A stretch of 64,000 nt of DNA from Pontibacter ruber (lineage in GTDB: Bacteria > Bacteroidota > Bacteroidia > Cytophagales > Hymenobacteraceae), in NCBI RefSeq assembly GCF_023630205.1, contig NZ_JALPRR010000002.1, forward strand, positions 1,137,064 through 1,201,063, written 5' to 3'. The translations under genes were made by a program, and so were the position numbers. Numbering within the stretch: position 1 is the first letter of the stretch; every line of letters starts with the position of its first letter. Positions 25,908-34,759 of this stretch are shown one piece after another. The notes below the pieces were generated by a model. It was not told where the DNA came from. It ran no database searches and saw nothing but the letters and a program-made list of their open reading frames with translations.

Positions 25908-27164
25908 TTAAGGCAAACTTGTAATGGCAGCGTTTTTGTCGTGTTCCTGGGCAAGGGGCGATATTGCAGGCTGGTTGTTTCTATCTTTGAACAGAAGTAT
26001 AAACAGCAGCAATACTGCTCCGGCAATGGCAGCTGGAATCAGCCAGATTGTTGTCCAGGCATGGCCTTCCGGCGTCTGGTAAGCATCCACGATTACTCCT
26101 GATAACATAGAGCCGATCAGCATGCCCACTCCGTAGGTAGCCAACGTAATCAAGCCTTGCGCCGAGCTTTTAAACCGTTCACCTGCCAGGTTATCGGTAT
26201 AGATTTGGCCTGTTACAAAAAAGAAGTCGTAGCAGATGCCGTGCAGCACAATGCCGCCGATCAACATCCAGTAGCCTGAATCGACATTTCCATAAGCAAA
26301 CAAGACATAACGTAGTACCCACGCCAGCATACCAATGGCCAGCATTTTCTTCACACCCAGGCGCACAAAAAAGAGCGGCATCAGCACCATAAACAACAGC
26401 TCTGAAATCTGGCCCAGCGACTGCTTACCGGCAGCAGACTCCATCCCGATCTCGTTCAGGAATGGATTGGTAAAGCCATAATAAAATGAAAGCGGTACGC
26501 AAATAGCCACCGACGAGAGGAAAAACAACAGGTAAGAACGGTTCTTTAAAATACCGATTGCATCCAGGCCCATCAGATCGGCCAGCGATGTTTTCTCCCC
26601 TTTTTTAACAGGTGGCGTAGAAGGCAACGTAAAGCTGAACAAACCAAGTATAAGCGAAGCAGCAGCGGCCATTTTGAACGTCATCCCAAGTTCTCCGTTC
26701 TGCTCCCAGTTCAGCCAACCAATCGTTACTCCAGCAACTACCCAACCTAGGGTACCCAACACCCTGATAGGCGGAAACTCTCTGCTCGGGTTCTGCATCT
26801 GCCGGAAAGAAATTGAATTGACCAGCGCCAGCGTAGGCATGTAAATGATCATGTACACGAGGATGTAGGGATAGAAGCTGTCGAAATCTGTTACCACAGA
26901 CGCCTGCCACAATAACACCGCACCAATCAGATGCAGAATGCCCAGGATGCGCTGCGCCGGGAAAAACTTATCGGCAATCAGACCAACTATAAATGGTGCC
27001 GCAATAGCCCCGATAGACTGTGTCAGGAAAGCCATGCCTACCTGTGTGGCAGAAGTCTCTAGGTTCGATAAAAGGTAAGTACCTAAGGTAACAAACCAAG
27101 CGCCCCAGATAAAGAACTCCAGGAACATCATGATAGACAGTTTGATGCGGGTTAATGAATTCAT
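25908..27164 (-). CDS. NupG-family nucleoside/sugar:H+ symporter (MFS)
   Basis: A 418-residue integral membrane transporter with about 12 hydrophobic helices, from MNSLTRIKLSIMMFLEFFIWGAWFVTLG onward. The N-terminal EFFIWGAWFVTLGTYL and FNAIQ-like TQSIGAIAAPFIVGLIADKFFPAQR loops match the nucleoside:H+ symporter (NupG/XapB) family. In this cluster the substrate may be a nucleoside or a sugar. ATG 27164 starts at the first conserved residue; an upstream ATG would add a 26-residue leader that overlaps the DUF1080 gene. The two genes are co-transcribed. Confidence 0.85.
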   Translation of the reverse strand: MNSLTRIKLSIMMFLEFFIWGAWFVTLGTYLLSNLETSATQVGMAFLTQSIGAIAAPFIVGLIADKFFPAQRILGILHLIGAVLLWQASVVTDFDSFYPYILVYMIIYMPTLALVNSISFRQMQNPSREFPPIRVLGTLGWVVAGVTIGWLNWEQNGELGMTFKMAAAASLILGLFSFTLPSTPPVKKGEKTSLADLMGLDAIGILKNRSYLLFFLSSVAICVPLSFYYGFTNPFLNEIGMESAAGKQSLGQISELLFMVLMPLFFVRLGVKKMLAIGMLAWVLRYVLFAYGNVDSGYWMLIGGIVLHGICYDFFFVTGQIYTDNLAGERFKSSAQGLITLATYGVGMLIGSMLSGVIVDAYQTPEGHAWTTIWLIPAAIAGAVLLLFILLFKDRNNQPAISPLAQEHDKNAAITSLP

Positions 27165-27201
27165 GGCGATGGCGTTTGATGGATGGGATGAACAAAAGAG
27201 A

Positions 27202-27993
27202 TTAGTTGGCGTCGGTTTTTGCAGCGTCGGAAGCAGCTTCATCCAATCGTTTGATCCGGATGTTGCGGTACCACACGTTATCGCCGTGGTCCTGCAGCGC
27301 TATTCTGCCTGATTTAAAGGTACCGAAACCCGGCATGTCTTTAAACTTGCTGCCCGCGATCAGGGCCTTCCAGTTATCATCCCACATCGTGGTGCTGACA
27401 ACCTTAGTGCCGTTCAGATAAAACTCTAACGCGCCATTGTTGCTGATGATCTCTGCGTGGTTCCACTCTCCAGCCGGTTTTACTGTTTCGGGGCTGCTTG
27501 TGATCAAGTCGTACAAGTCACCGGCGCGATGCTTTACAATCTTTGCGTCCGGATGTCCGGCATTGTCGAGCACCTGCATTTCGGGAGCGGTTTGCCAGGC
27601 ATACTCATACTTGGCAGGGTCTTCCTGCACATAAAACATGATGCCGCTGTTTCCATTCGGGGCCACTTTCCAGTCCAGCTTCAGGTGGAAGTCTTCGAAG
27701 GTCTGGTCCGTTACGATATCGCCGCCTTCGCTGGTCTGCCAGTCTTTTTTGTTCGAAGCGTCCAGGTGCAGCGTTCCATCCTGTACTTTCCAGGCTTTGC
27801 CGATGCTGTCTTTCCCGTAGGTGTGCCAACCCTTAGTTGTTTTACCGTCAAACAAATTTTCCCAGCCTTCTTCCTCGCTTGCTGTTGCAGCATTTGCGGT
27901 TGCAGATTCTGAGGTTTCTTTTGTTTCTGAATGGTTAGATTGGCAGGCCAGCAGCGTAGCCAGCGAAGTGTACACAAGAAGGTTTCGCAGCAT
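27202..27993 (-). CDS. DUF1080 3-keto-disaccharide hydrolase, lipoprotein
   Basis: A 263-residue periplasmic lipoprotein (lipobox LLAC, C about residue 17). After a Thr/Ser/Glu-rich linker comes a DUF1080 beta-sandwich (about 41-250): GWENLFDGKTTKGWHTYG, then FEDFHLKLDWKVAPNGNSGIMFYVQED, EMQVLDNAGHPD and GRIALQDHGDNVWYRNIRIKRL. DUF1080 members in Bacteroidota hydrolyse 3-keto-glycosides made by a GMC dehydrogenase, as encoded nearby. ATG 27993 gives a normal signal peptide. The 3' end touches the transporter's upstream region. Confidence 0.85.
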   Translation of the reverse strand: MLRNLLVYTSLATLLACQSNHSETKETSESATANAATASEEEGWENLFDGKTTKGWHTYGKDSIGKAWKVQDGTLHLDASNKKDWQTSEGGDIVTDQTFEDFHLKLDWKVAPNGNSGIMFYVQEDPAKYEYAWQTAPEMQVLDNAGHPDAKIVKHRAGDLYDLITSSPETVKPAGEWNHAEIISNNGALEFYLNGTKVVSTTMWDDNWKALIAGSKFKDMPGFGTFKSGRIALQDHGDNVWYRNIRIKRLDEAASDAAKTDAN

Positions 27994-27997
27994 AGTT

Positions 27998-28477
27998 TTA
28001 GTTGTTGAGGGATAAAATATACTTAGCCATTGCCTGGGCATTTTGCTCCGGCATGTCCGGATGGGGAGTCATAGGCACTTCGCCCCAAACCCCTTTACCC
28101 CCTTTTATGATCTTTTCTGACAGGTAGTTTACATTCTTGTCGTTAAACGCATACTTCTGCGCTACTTCTTTGTAGGAAGGACCTACTAACTTTTTATCAA
28201 CCTGGTGGCAGGCCAGGCAGTCGGACTGCGCGATGAGCTTTTCTCCCTCTGCAAAGGTGTCGGAAGTGGCAGGCTCTACGCTTCGGTCGGTGCCAATGTT
28301 GGTGATGTTGGTATCTACTTCCGATTGCCGGAGACTGGCATTCAGATCAGCGGCATCCGCAGAGTCGCTTTCAGGGCTTTCATAGTATTTTTCATCACCT
28401 TCAGCCTGGGAATTATTGCTGTTGTTACACGCCGCCAATAAGGCAACGCAGCTAAGAAGTATAAATGTTTTTTTCAT
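27998..28477 (-). CDS. c-type cytochrome lipoprotein (electron acceptor of the sugar dehydrogenase)
   Basis: A 159-residue lipoprotein starting MKKTFILLSCVALLAAC, with a low-complexity linker and one haem c domain. The CxxCH motif is CLACH near residue 86 (AQSDCLACHQVDKKLVGPSYKEVA). The distal methionine is probably the M of PMTPHPDMPEQNAQ. Electrons from a GMC dehydrogenase would pass through it, as in bacterial 3-dehydrogenases. It ends 4 bp before the DUF1080 start, so the two are one transcript. ATG 28477 is favoured over one 48 bases upstream, which overlaps the Gfo/Idh gene. Confidence 0.85.
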   Translation of the reverse strand: MKKTFILLSCVALLAACNNSNNSQAEGDEKYYESPESDSADAADLNASLRQSEVDTNITNIGTDRSVEPATSDTFAEGEKLIAQSDCLACHQVDKKLVGPSYKEVAQKYAFNDKNVNYLSEKIIKGGKGVWGEVPMTPHPDMPEQNAQAMAKYILSLNN

Positions 28478-28503
28478 ATAGTCAATGTATGTGTGGCTAT
28501 ACT

Positions 28504-29661
28504 TTAGATCGTGAAATTGAGCCACTTTTTGTCTGATTTGCCGGATGCGACCACATTTTCAATAAAGGCCATGCCACGAACGCCCTCCTCAATACCAGGG
28601 TAATCCTGCCACTCAGGTTCGGGCTGTTTACCTTCCAGTTCGGCTTTGATGCAAAGGGCAAAATTGCGGTACAGGTTGGCAAAGGCCTCCAGGTAACCTT
28701 CCGGGTGACCAGCCGGGGTACGTGTGTTGTGCTGCGCATAAGTGCTTACATAGCCCCCTCCGGTTCGCCAGATTTCGGTTGGACGATCGAGCCACTTTAC
28801 CTGTAGCGTATTGGCATCCTGCTGCTGCCATTCCACGCCGCCGTGCTCGCCGTATACCCGGATTTTGACATTATTTTCTTCGCCTGCTGCTACCTGTGTG
28901 GCAATCAGTACGCCGCTGGCACCGTTGTTAAATTTCAGCAGTACCGCACCGTCATCGTCCAGCCTGCGGCCTTCCACCACCGTATTGATATCGGCACACA
29001 GTTGGGTCACTTCCAGCCCGCTTACGTATTCGGCCAGGTTAAAGGCATGGGTACCGATATCGCCCATAGAACCGGCAATGCCGCTCTGGCTGGGATCTGT
29101 ACGCCACGATGCCTGCTTGTTGTCGCCGCCTTCTTCGAACCGGCTCAGCCAGCCCTGCGGGTATTCTACGTATACTTTGCGGAACTTGCCGAGCTTACCG
29201 GATGCTACCACTTGCCGGGCTTCCTTCACCATCGGGTAGCCGGTATAGGTATGCGTCAGGCAGAAAAGCTTACCCGACTTATTTGCCACATCCCGTAAAA
29301 CAAGTGCTTCCTCCAGGGAGAAGGTCATGGGTTTGTCTAGCACAACATGGAAGCCATTTTCCAGGGCCATCCGGGCTGGCTCGAAATGCACATGATTGGG
29401 CGTTACAATGCTGATCACCTGCACCCGCTCCACTTCCGGCAGTTGATTTTCTTTTTCGAATAATTCCTGGTAGGAAGTATAAACCCGGTTTTCCGACAGC
29501 CCAAGTAGCAAGCCGCTGGCTTTGGACTTTTCCGGATCGCTGCTGAAGGCTCCGCAAACCAGTTCATATTCGCCATCCAGTTGTGCTGCTATGCGGTGAA
29601 CGGCCCCTATAAAGGCACCTTGCCCACCGCCTATCATACCTAAGCGTAGTTTCTTCTGCAT
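28504..29661 (-). CDS. Gfo/Idh/MocA family oxidoreductase
   Basis: A 385-residue NAD(P)-dependent oxidoreductase. The N-terminal Rossmann motif is GMIGGGQGAFIGAVH (residues 8-22). The fold's EKP-like element is VVLDKPMTFSLEEAL (about 111-125; DKP in place of EKP). The catalytic His-region SGIAGSMGDIGTHAFNLAEYV spans about 189-210. No signal peptide is present, so the reaction is cytoplasmic. Family members interconvert keto and hydroxy sugars. Within this cluster a role in reducing or epimerising a 3-keto sugar is plausible. It ends 26 bp before the cytochrome start. Confidence 0.85.
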   Translation of the reverse strand: MQKKLRLGMIGGGQGAFIGAVHRIAAQLDGEYELVCGAFSSDPEKSKASGLLLGLSENRVYTSYQELFEKENQLPEVERVQVISIVTPNHVHFEPARMALENGFHVVLDKPMTFSLEEALVLRDVANKSGKLFCLTHTYTGYPMVKEARQVVASGKLGKFRKVYVEYPQGWLSRFEEGGDNKQASWRTDPSQSGIAGSMGDIGTHAFNLAEYVSGLEVTQLCADINTVVEGRRLDDDGAVLLKFNNGASGVLIATQVAAGEENNVKIRVYGEHGGVEWQQQDANTLQVKWLDRPTEIWRTGGGYVSTYAQHNTRTPAGHPEGYLEAFANLYRNFALCIKAELEGKQPEPEWQDYPGIEEGVRGMAFIENVVASGKSDKKWLNFTI

Positions 29662-29671
29662 ACTTTATACT

Positions 29672-30235
29672 TCAGGTTGCCCAGGCTCTGTCGCCTTTTT
29701 TATAGTCTATGCAGCCTTCATACTTGCCGGGTACCGGCAGGTAACGTAGCGCTTTTGTTGCTCCCACTTCCGACGTAAAGAATCCAAGCAAGGTGAGTTC
29801 TTTCATCATCCGGAAATAGTGGCTCGGCTGCTCCGGCTCTTTTGTCTGCATGTATTCTTTTTGCTCGTTGTCCAGTGCGGTCAGCAGGGTGGTACGTTGG
29901 CCGGCATCCAGTTTCATAAACTGCTTGCCAAATTTTTTGTCGCTGGCTTCGTCCAGTTTCTTCAGGCCTTCCAGAAACACTTTCTGGTCTTCGGGTTTGT
30001 AGCAGTCCTGCACCATGACGGCCATAAATGCACCTACCTGTGCCGCCTTGGCACCCGGTGTCGAGGTGGCAGGCAGAATCGTCTCCCCTACTTCGTCCAG
30101 CATTGTTACCTGGTCCTGGTCAAAGAGTTCGTTAACTTTGGCAGGTTTGGAGGTGCAGGCAACCAGCAGATCGGCGCCCACCAGGGTTCCGCCTAAAAGC
30201 CAGCCTACAGCTGACATGGCTTCTCGTCTATTCAT
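29672..30235 (-). CDS. Gluconate 2-dehydrogenase subunit 3-like protein
   Basis: A 187-residue protein of the gluconate 2-dehydrogenase subunit 3 family, which forms the small subunit of periplasmic GMC sugar dehydrogenases. It has a Tat-type leader (MNRREAMSAVGWLLGGTLVGADLLVACTS) and the pattern VTMLDEVGETILPATSTPGAKAAQVGAFMAVMVQDCYKPED, ending in YFRMMKELTLLGFFTSEVGATKALRYLPVPGKYEGC. It lies 87 bp downstream of the GMC gene and 10 bp before the oxidoreductase. Confidence 0.9.
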   Translation of the reverse strand: MNRREAMSAVGWLLGGTLVGADLLVACTSKPAKVNELFDQDQVTMLDEVGETILPATSTPGAKAAQVGAFMAVMVQDCYKPEDQKVFLEGLKKLDEASDKKFGKQFMKLDAGQRTTLLTALDNEQKEYMQTKEPEQPSHYFRMMKELTLLGFFTSEVGATKALRYLPVPGKYEGCIDYKKGDRAWAT

Positions 30236-30322
30236 AGGTTATTTGTTACAGATACGCGATAATTTTAGCTGTTTGCTGCCCATCCGGTTAAAGTATAAAG
30301 CAGAAACAGCAAGTATGAATTG

Positions 30323-32002
30323 TCAGATATTCTGCCGGTTCAGTTCCTTCACGGCATGGTCTACCGCGCGGGCAGTCAGGGCCATATACGTAAGCGAAGG
30401 GTTCTGGCAGCCTCCCGATGTCATGGCAGCACCGTCGGTTACAAATACGTTTTTCGCATCCCATACCTGGTTCCATTCGTTCAGTACCGAGGTTTTCGGG
30501 TCTCTTCCCATGCGGGCGGTCCCCATTTCGTGAATGCCCTGCCCCATGGCATAACCGGCATCAAAAATGTGCACGTCTTTTACGCCGGCTATTTCTAGCA
30601 TCTCTTTGGCGTCCTCGCCCATGTCTTTGCGCATCTTCATTTCATTCTCTTTCAACTCGCTGTCGATGGCAAGTACCGGAAGGCCCCACTTGTCTTTTTT
30701 GTTTTTATCGAGCGTTACCTTGTTCTCGTGGTAAGGCAGTATCTCTCCGAAGGCGGTCATGCCCATGCCCCATTGTCCCGGTTCACATAAGGCATCTTTT
30801 AAGTCGCCGCCAATGCCTAGTTCTGCAATTTCGCGTCCCCATCCGTCACGGCCGGCGCCTCCCTGGTAGCCAAAGCCCCGGATGTAATCGCGTTTCTCCC
30901 CGTTCAGGTTGCGGAATCTCGGAATATAGATACCGTTCGGTCGGCGGCCATAGTAGTATTTATCGTCATAGCCTTCCACCTTACCGGATGCCCCGATACG
31001 GAAGTGGTGGTCCATCAGGTTGTGGCCCAACTGGCCACTGCTGCTGCCCAAGCCGCCTTCCCATACATCGGTAGCCGAATTCAGCAGGACCCAGGTTGAG
31101 TTCAGCGTAGAGGCATTGAGGAACACGATCTTTGCCAAGTACTCGTAGGTTTGGTTTGTTTCCGCATCCAGCACTTCTACGCCGCGCGCTTTTTTGGTGT
31201 CTTTGTCGTAGAGGATTCTGGTAACGATGGAGTGCGGCCGCAGCGTCAGGTTGCCGGTTGCCATAGCCGCCGGCAACGTGGCAGATTGCGTGCTGAAATA
31301 ACCGCCGAACGGACAGCCCAGCCAGCACTTGTTTCGGTACTGGCAATTGGTCCTGTTCTGTTTCGGTTGCGTAATGTTGGCCACGCGCCCCATGATCATG
31401 TGACGGTCTCCTTTATAATGTGCTTTAATTCTGGCGGCCACATCCTTCTCCACGCAGTTCATCTCCATGGGAGGCTGAAACTCGCCATCGGGCAGGTGCG
31501 GAATACCATCTCTCGAACCGCTGATACCTGCAAATTTCTCCACGTAGCTGTACCACGGTGCCAGGTCTTTATACCGGATAGGCCAGTCCACGGCTATCCC
31601 ATCGCGGGCATTGGCTTCAAAATCTATTTCACCTAAACGGTAGCTTTGGCGTCCCCACATCAGCGATCGACCACCTACCTGGTAGCCTCTGAACCAGTCA
31701 AACCGTTTGACTTCTGTATAGGGGCTATCTTTATCGCTTGCCCAAAAATCCAGGTTGGTTTCATTCAGCGGGTAATCGCGTTTGAGCACAGGGTAATTGT
31801 TGATCATCTCCTGCGTACGGCCACCCCGGTGCGGGAAATCCCAGGGATGTTTGTTGGCATTTACATAGTCTTTTATGTGTTCTACGTTTCTGCCACGCTC
31901 CAGCAATATGGTTTTCAGTCCTTTTTCAGTGAGTTCCTTGGCAGCCCAGCCGCCAGAAATTCCGGACCCGATCACTATAGCATCATAAACATTATCAGCC
32001 AT
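30323..32002 (-). CDS. GMC family glucoside 3-dehydrogenase, large subunit
   Basis: A 559-residue FAD-dependent dehydrogenase. The ADP-binding motif is AIVIGSGISGGWAAKELTEKG (about 9-29). The FAD-linked element is GYQVGGRSLMWGRQSYR. The C-terminal GMC signature ends MGTARMGRDPKTSVLN, then VTDGAAMTSGGCQNPSLTYMALTARA. Such enzymes oxidise glycosides at C3 in the periplasm. The catalytic pair is likely H in the EMGTARM region and the N of GCQNP. It has no own signal; the small subunit with a Tat leader probably carries it out. Substrates such as sucrose or lactose cannot be specified from sequence. Confidence 0.9.
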   Translation of the reverse strand: MADNVYDAIVIGSGISGGWAAKELTEKGLKTILLERGRNVEHIKDYVNANKHPWDFPHRGGRTQEMINNYPVLKRDYPLNETNLDFWASDKDSPYTEVKRFDWFRGYQVGGRSLMWGRQSYRLGEIDFEANARDGIAVDWPIRYKDLAPWYSYVEKFAGISGSRDGIPHLPDGEFQPPMEMNCVEKDVAARIKAHYKGDRHMIMGRVANITQPKQNRTNCQYRNKCWLGCPFGGYFSTQSATLPAAMATGNLTLRPHSIVTRILYDKDTKKARGVEVLDAETNQTYEYLAKIVFLNASTLNSTWVLLNSATDVWEGGLGSSSGQLGHNLMDHHFRIGASGKVEGYDDKYYYGRRPNGIYIPRFRNLNGEKRDYIRGFGYQGGAGRDGWGREIAELGIGGDLKDALCEPGQWGMGMTAFGEILPYHENKVTLDKNKKDKWGLPVLAIDSELKENEMKMRKDMGEDAKEMLEIAGVKDVHIFDAGYAMGQGIHEMGTARMGRDPKTSVLNEWNQVWDAKNVFVTDGAAMTSGGCQNPSLTYMALTARAVDHAVKELNRQNI

Positions 32003-32255
32003 TACAATAGATATAAACTTTTAGAAGATGAAACACCAGGCTGACTTCAACAAACCTGATTGTGCACTGCTTTGAACCCTTCGTTCGCGAGTGCATAGGA
32101 ATAGTCTATTAAGTATAGATGTTCAAACTCAAAAAAGCAAACATCTACTTAGTAATTACTCAATCACCAATGAATAATCCGGAAAAAATGCCTGTTTGAT
32201 AAAGCTATACTTTGGCAAAAGTATAGAGGAGGCTTAGATGGTAGCACGTTTACTT

Positions 32256-33380
32256 TCAGGTCAGCTCCTTCATGGTCACTAAGGGTACATCTTTCGTAGC
32301 CACTTGCTTTAGCTCACGGAAATTTTGAGAATTGTATTGATAACCATTTTGCGTCAGTTCCCACAGCATGGGTGCCAGATAAAGCGTGGTTGCTTTAAAT
32401 CCCTGCATGATAGCCGCCATGTTACCGGTTCCTTTTGACAAGGCTGCTTCGTTCTCTATCTCAAAAGGACCGGTAAATCCCCGTGCTTTTAAGGTAGTAA
32501 TAAAGGCTCTCCAATCCATACTATCCGATCCGCCAAAACCAGGCAGCATGGCCTCGTAATTGTGGCGATCCCACTCGTGCTGGCTCGTTGGCACCCCTGC
32601 CCGCCTGGCTAGGTCAGCATCCACGGACTGCATCGGGTACATGTTACCCCAGAACACATTGTTACCGTTGCGGGTAGCCTTTACGTGCACGCGGTGCAGC
32701 CGTGCCATATCGGTTTGCTGTATCACCTCGCTTGGGTTAACGTGCTGCCATACATCATGCGACGGATCGTAAATCTCGCCGTGCGCCTTGCTTGGGTTCA
32801 GTTCATACATCAGCTTACGCGCAGCCAATACGCCCGGCAGGTTGTTGAACGTGCTGGTATAGCCGGCAGAACGCCACCCTTCCATCGGGCAGTTCTCATA
32901 AAGTATGGTCACGCCCAGATCTTCGGCATACCGGATGATAGGTGTAAAAATGCGGGCATACTCTTCCAGGTTTTTCTGAAAGCCATACTCTTGATTTCCC
33001 AGCTCATGGTTATACCCCACGAACGTACCAACTTTCACATCATTTGTATCACCGCCCAGCAGATGCGCCATCCGGATCAGGCGAAGCAGGTGGTCCTGGT
33101 TTTTCACGCGTTGCTCCGGATCGCCGCCAATCAGGTTGTCAAAAGCACCGAGCGAAAGCCGGAGCCGCGCTTGGTTGAATTTATCCAGAAGCCTGCCGGC
33201 ATCGTCCGGGCCAAAGTTTTCATAATCTAAATGCGTGGCGACAAAATCATCGCGGGTGCCGTCTTTCCTGAATACACATACATCCAACCCCTGCACGCCT
33301 ACTTCCTGCGCCCGCTCGATTACTTCCTCTAAACTCAGCTGATCGAAAGCTGAGGTCATGATCCAGATTTGGTTATTCAT
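32256..33380 (-). CDS. Sugar phosphate isomerase/epimerase (cytoplasmic TIM barrel)
   Basis: A 374-residue TIM-barrel enzyme without signal peptide. Recognisable residues include the E in VTILYENCPMEGWRSAGYTS (about 155-175), DPSHDVWQHVNPSEVI, VHVKATRNGN, and E in FEIENEAAL near residue 315. It is the first gene of the cluster in transcriptional order and is separated from GMC by 253 bp, so it may have its own promoter or lead the operon. A 3-keto sugar or a downstream hexose may be its substrate. Confidence 0.85.
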   Translation of the reverse strand: MNNQIWIMTSAFDQLSLEEVIERAQEVGVQGLDVCVFRKDGTRDDFVATHLDYENFGPDDAGRLLDKFNQARLRLSLGAFDNLIGGDPEQRVKNQDHLLRLIRMAHLLGGDTNDVKVGTFVGYNHELGNQEYGFQKNLEEYARIFTPIIRYAEDLGVTILYENCPMEGWRSAGYTSTFNNLPGVLAARKLMYELNPSKAHGEIYDPSHDVWQHVNPSEVIQQTDMARLHRVHVKATRNGNNVFWGNMYPMQSVDADLARRAGVPTSQHEWDRHNYEAMLPGFGGSDSMDWRAFITTLKARGFTGPFEIENEAALSKGTGNMAAIMQGFKATTLYLAPMLWELTQNGYQYNSQNFRELKQVATKDVPLVTMKELT

Positions 33381-33682
33381 TGTTCTTGATTAAGGTTAGC
33401 ATTAGCACCTATCAGGCCAGAGCTTTCGTGCTATACTTTGTAATTAACCCGGCAGTTGCATCTGATATATAAGATTTTCAAAAAGTTGAAGCTGGCAGCT
33501 ATTATTATACTTTTGGAACAACTTTGTAACTACAGAGCTGACCTGCATGATCATCGTATTGCTCACATCTTTATGGTAAGCTAAACATAGTTTTTTTATA
33601 AATCCAGTAAAGCATACTGATTTTATTATGTAAGATTTATAGTTATAACCTACAGTTCTGTTAAGCTGCAATTGTCTTATGA

Positions 33683-34095
33683 AGTATACTTCTTTAAAAG
33701 AAGCTCCAGGCCAGCACCTCTTATGTTTCTAGGACATAGGAGTAGAAGAGTCACCGCTTGCGTCTCTTACGCTGACTGACAAAGACCCATACCTCGTCTA
33801 AATGCACGGAAGCGTAGCATTCAAGCTGGGGACTTAACTGACGTCTCTCCGCCTCCTTTTGACCCAGTGCAGCACAGTATAACGGTGCGCGCCTGTCACC
33901 TTCCAGATGTCCTGGATGTTGGAGTTTCGGGCCACGTGCGCAGCACCATTTTTTTCGCGGTACGGCAGCCGGCTTTTTCATACTTGAGCTGGAACTGCCT
34001 GCCACACAGCCGGCCGAGAAAGTTCTGCTTACCCATTGCTTTACACCGTTTTCCATACCTTCACACTGTGGCATTAGGGGCAAGTTATATCTCAT
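33683..34095 (-). pseudogene. Decayed IS1-family transposase
   Basis: No frame is open throughout, but pieces in different frames read as an IS1-type InsA/InsB product: GKQNFLGRLCGRQFQLKYEKAG (zinc-ribbon region; C in RLCGRQF), NIQDIWKVTGAHRYTVLHWVKRR, then VHLDEVWVFVSQRKRRKR, and the trace of VLET-EVLAWSFF. At least two frameshifts and several stops are needed to join them. The C-terminal third is gone. It lies upstream of the ABC-peptidase block in a gene-free gap. Confidence 0.75.
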
Positions 34096-34531
34096 AATTT
34101 TCTCTTAACACCTTTGCTGCCGTACTTATTCCTCCAGCATCCAGTATAGACCACTACCCTATTTTAGTGTCTTGGCTTCTTAAGCTGCTGAATAACTACC
34201 CGGACAAACAAGAACCTACGCTTATGTGACGTCTGTACGTCGGTGTCTTCTAATTTTAGGTTGGTGTTGTGCCTGGAGCTGGTACAGGTGCCTTTTTTGC
34301 ATATTGAGAATATATACTTTAAGTTCTGTAGCAGTTTGCCAGAAATTATTTAACGAACTGGTGGTTTAATCCAAGGGTGATGTGGGGTGTTGAACCTGGA
34401 CTTACACGCTTCAGCGGTCGCTCAAAAAGGGGCTTTACTAGCAGAAAATACTGTCGCTATAGATACGGCAACTGAGTAGAGTAATACCCTCCCTTACATC
34501 CAAATAAGCTTTCACAGCTGCCAAATCCCTA

Positions 34532-34568
34532 TGGATAAAGTTCGATAATTTTATCTTCTGGTCTACAA
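34532..34568 (+). repeat. Copy 1 of a tRNA-Glu-3'-end-like repeat
   Basis: TGGATAAAGTTCGATAATTT followed by TATCTTCTGGTCTACAA. It aligns with copies at 34611, 41337, 53671 and 53842 and with the T-arm and 3' end of tRNA-Glu (GTTCGATTCCCCTACGGACTAC). Confidence 0.6.
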
Positions 34569-34572
34569 CAAT

Positions 34573-34616
34573 AAAAAAAGCTGTTTCATATTAAATGGAG
34601 CGGCTTTTTTGGTTCG
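34573..34616 (+). repeat. Diverged copy of the tRNA-Glu terminator
   Basis: A 44-base segment matches 23858-23900 (direct orientation) with about four differences, including the complete AATGGAGCGGCTTTTTTGGTTCG half. The left stem arm has decayed (AGCTGTTT for AGCCGCTT). It directly follows copy 1 of the tRNA-like repeat, as the terminator follows the real tRNA. Confidence 0.75.
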
Positions 34617-34647
34617 ATAATGTTTCTCCTTTAGTACAAACTTTTTT
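34611..34647 (+). repeat. Copy 2 of the tRNA-Glu-3'-end-like repeat
   Basis: GGTTCGATAATGTTTCTCCT followed by TTAGTACAAACTTTTTT. It matches copy 4 (53671) over most of its length. It overlaps the end of the diverged terminator copy, so two units lie head to tail. Confidence 0.5.
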
Positions 34648-34759
34648 ATAATTCTTTCACCGTCGCCTAATATCATATTTACTTTAATTGCTTCAAAATC
34701 AGCTTCACAGGCTGTTTCAAATATCAATAGCTGGACCTTTTGTGTTTGCTTGTACATTC

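Noticed and set aside
33751..34095. 114-aa ORF as an intact gene
   Set aside because: Its Ser-rich stretch is a frameshifted reading of the IS1-type product; the real similarity is spread over several frames.
34563..34757. 64-aa minus-strand ORF after the permease-peptidase gene
   Set aside because: It includes the decayed copy of the tRNA-Glu terminator in its C-terminal half and has no family, so it is most likely chance.
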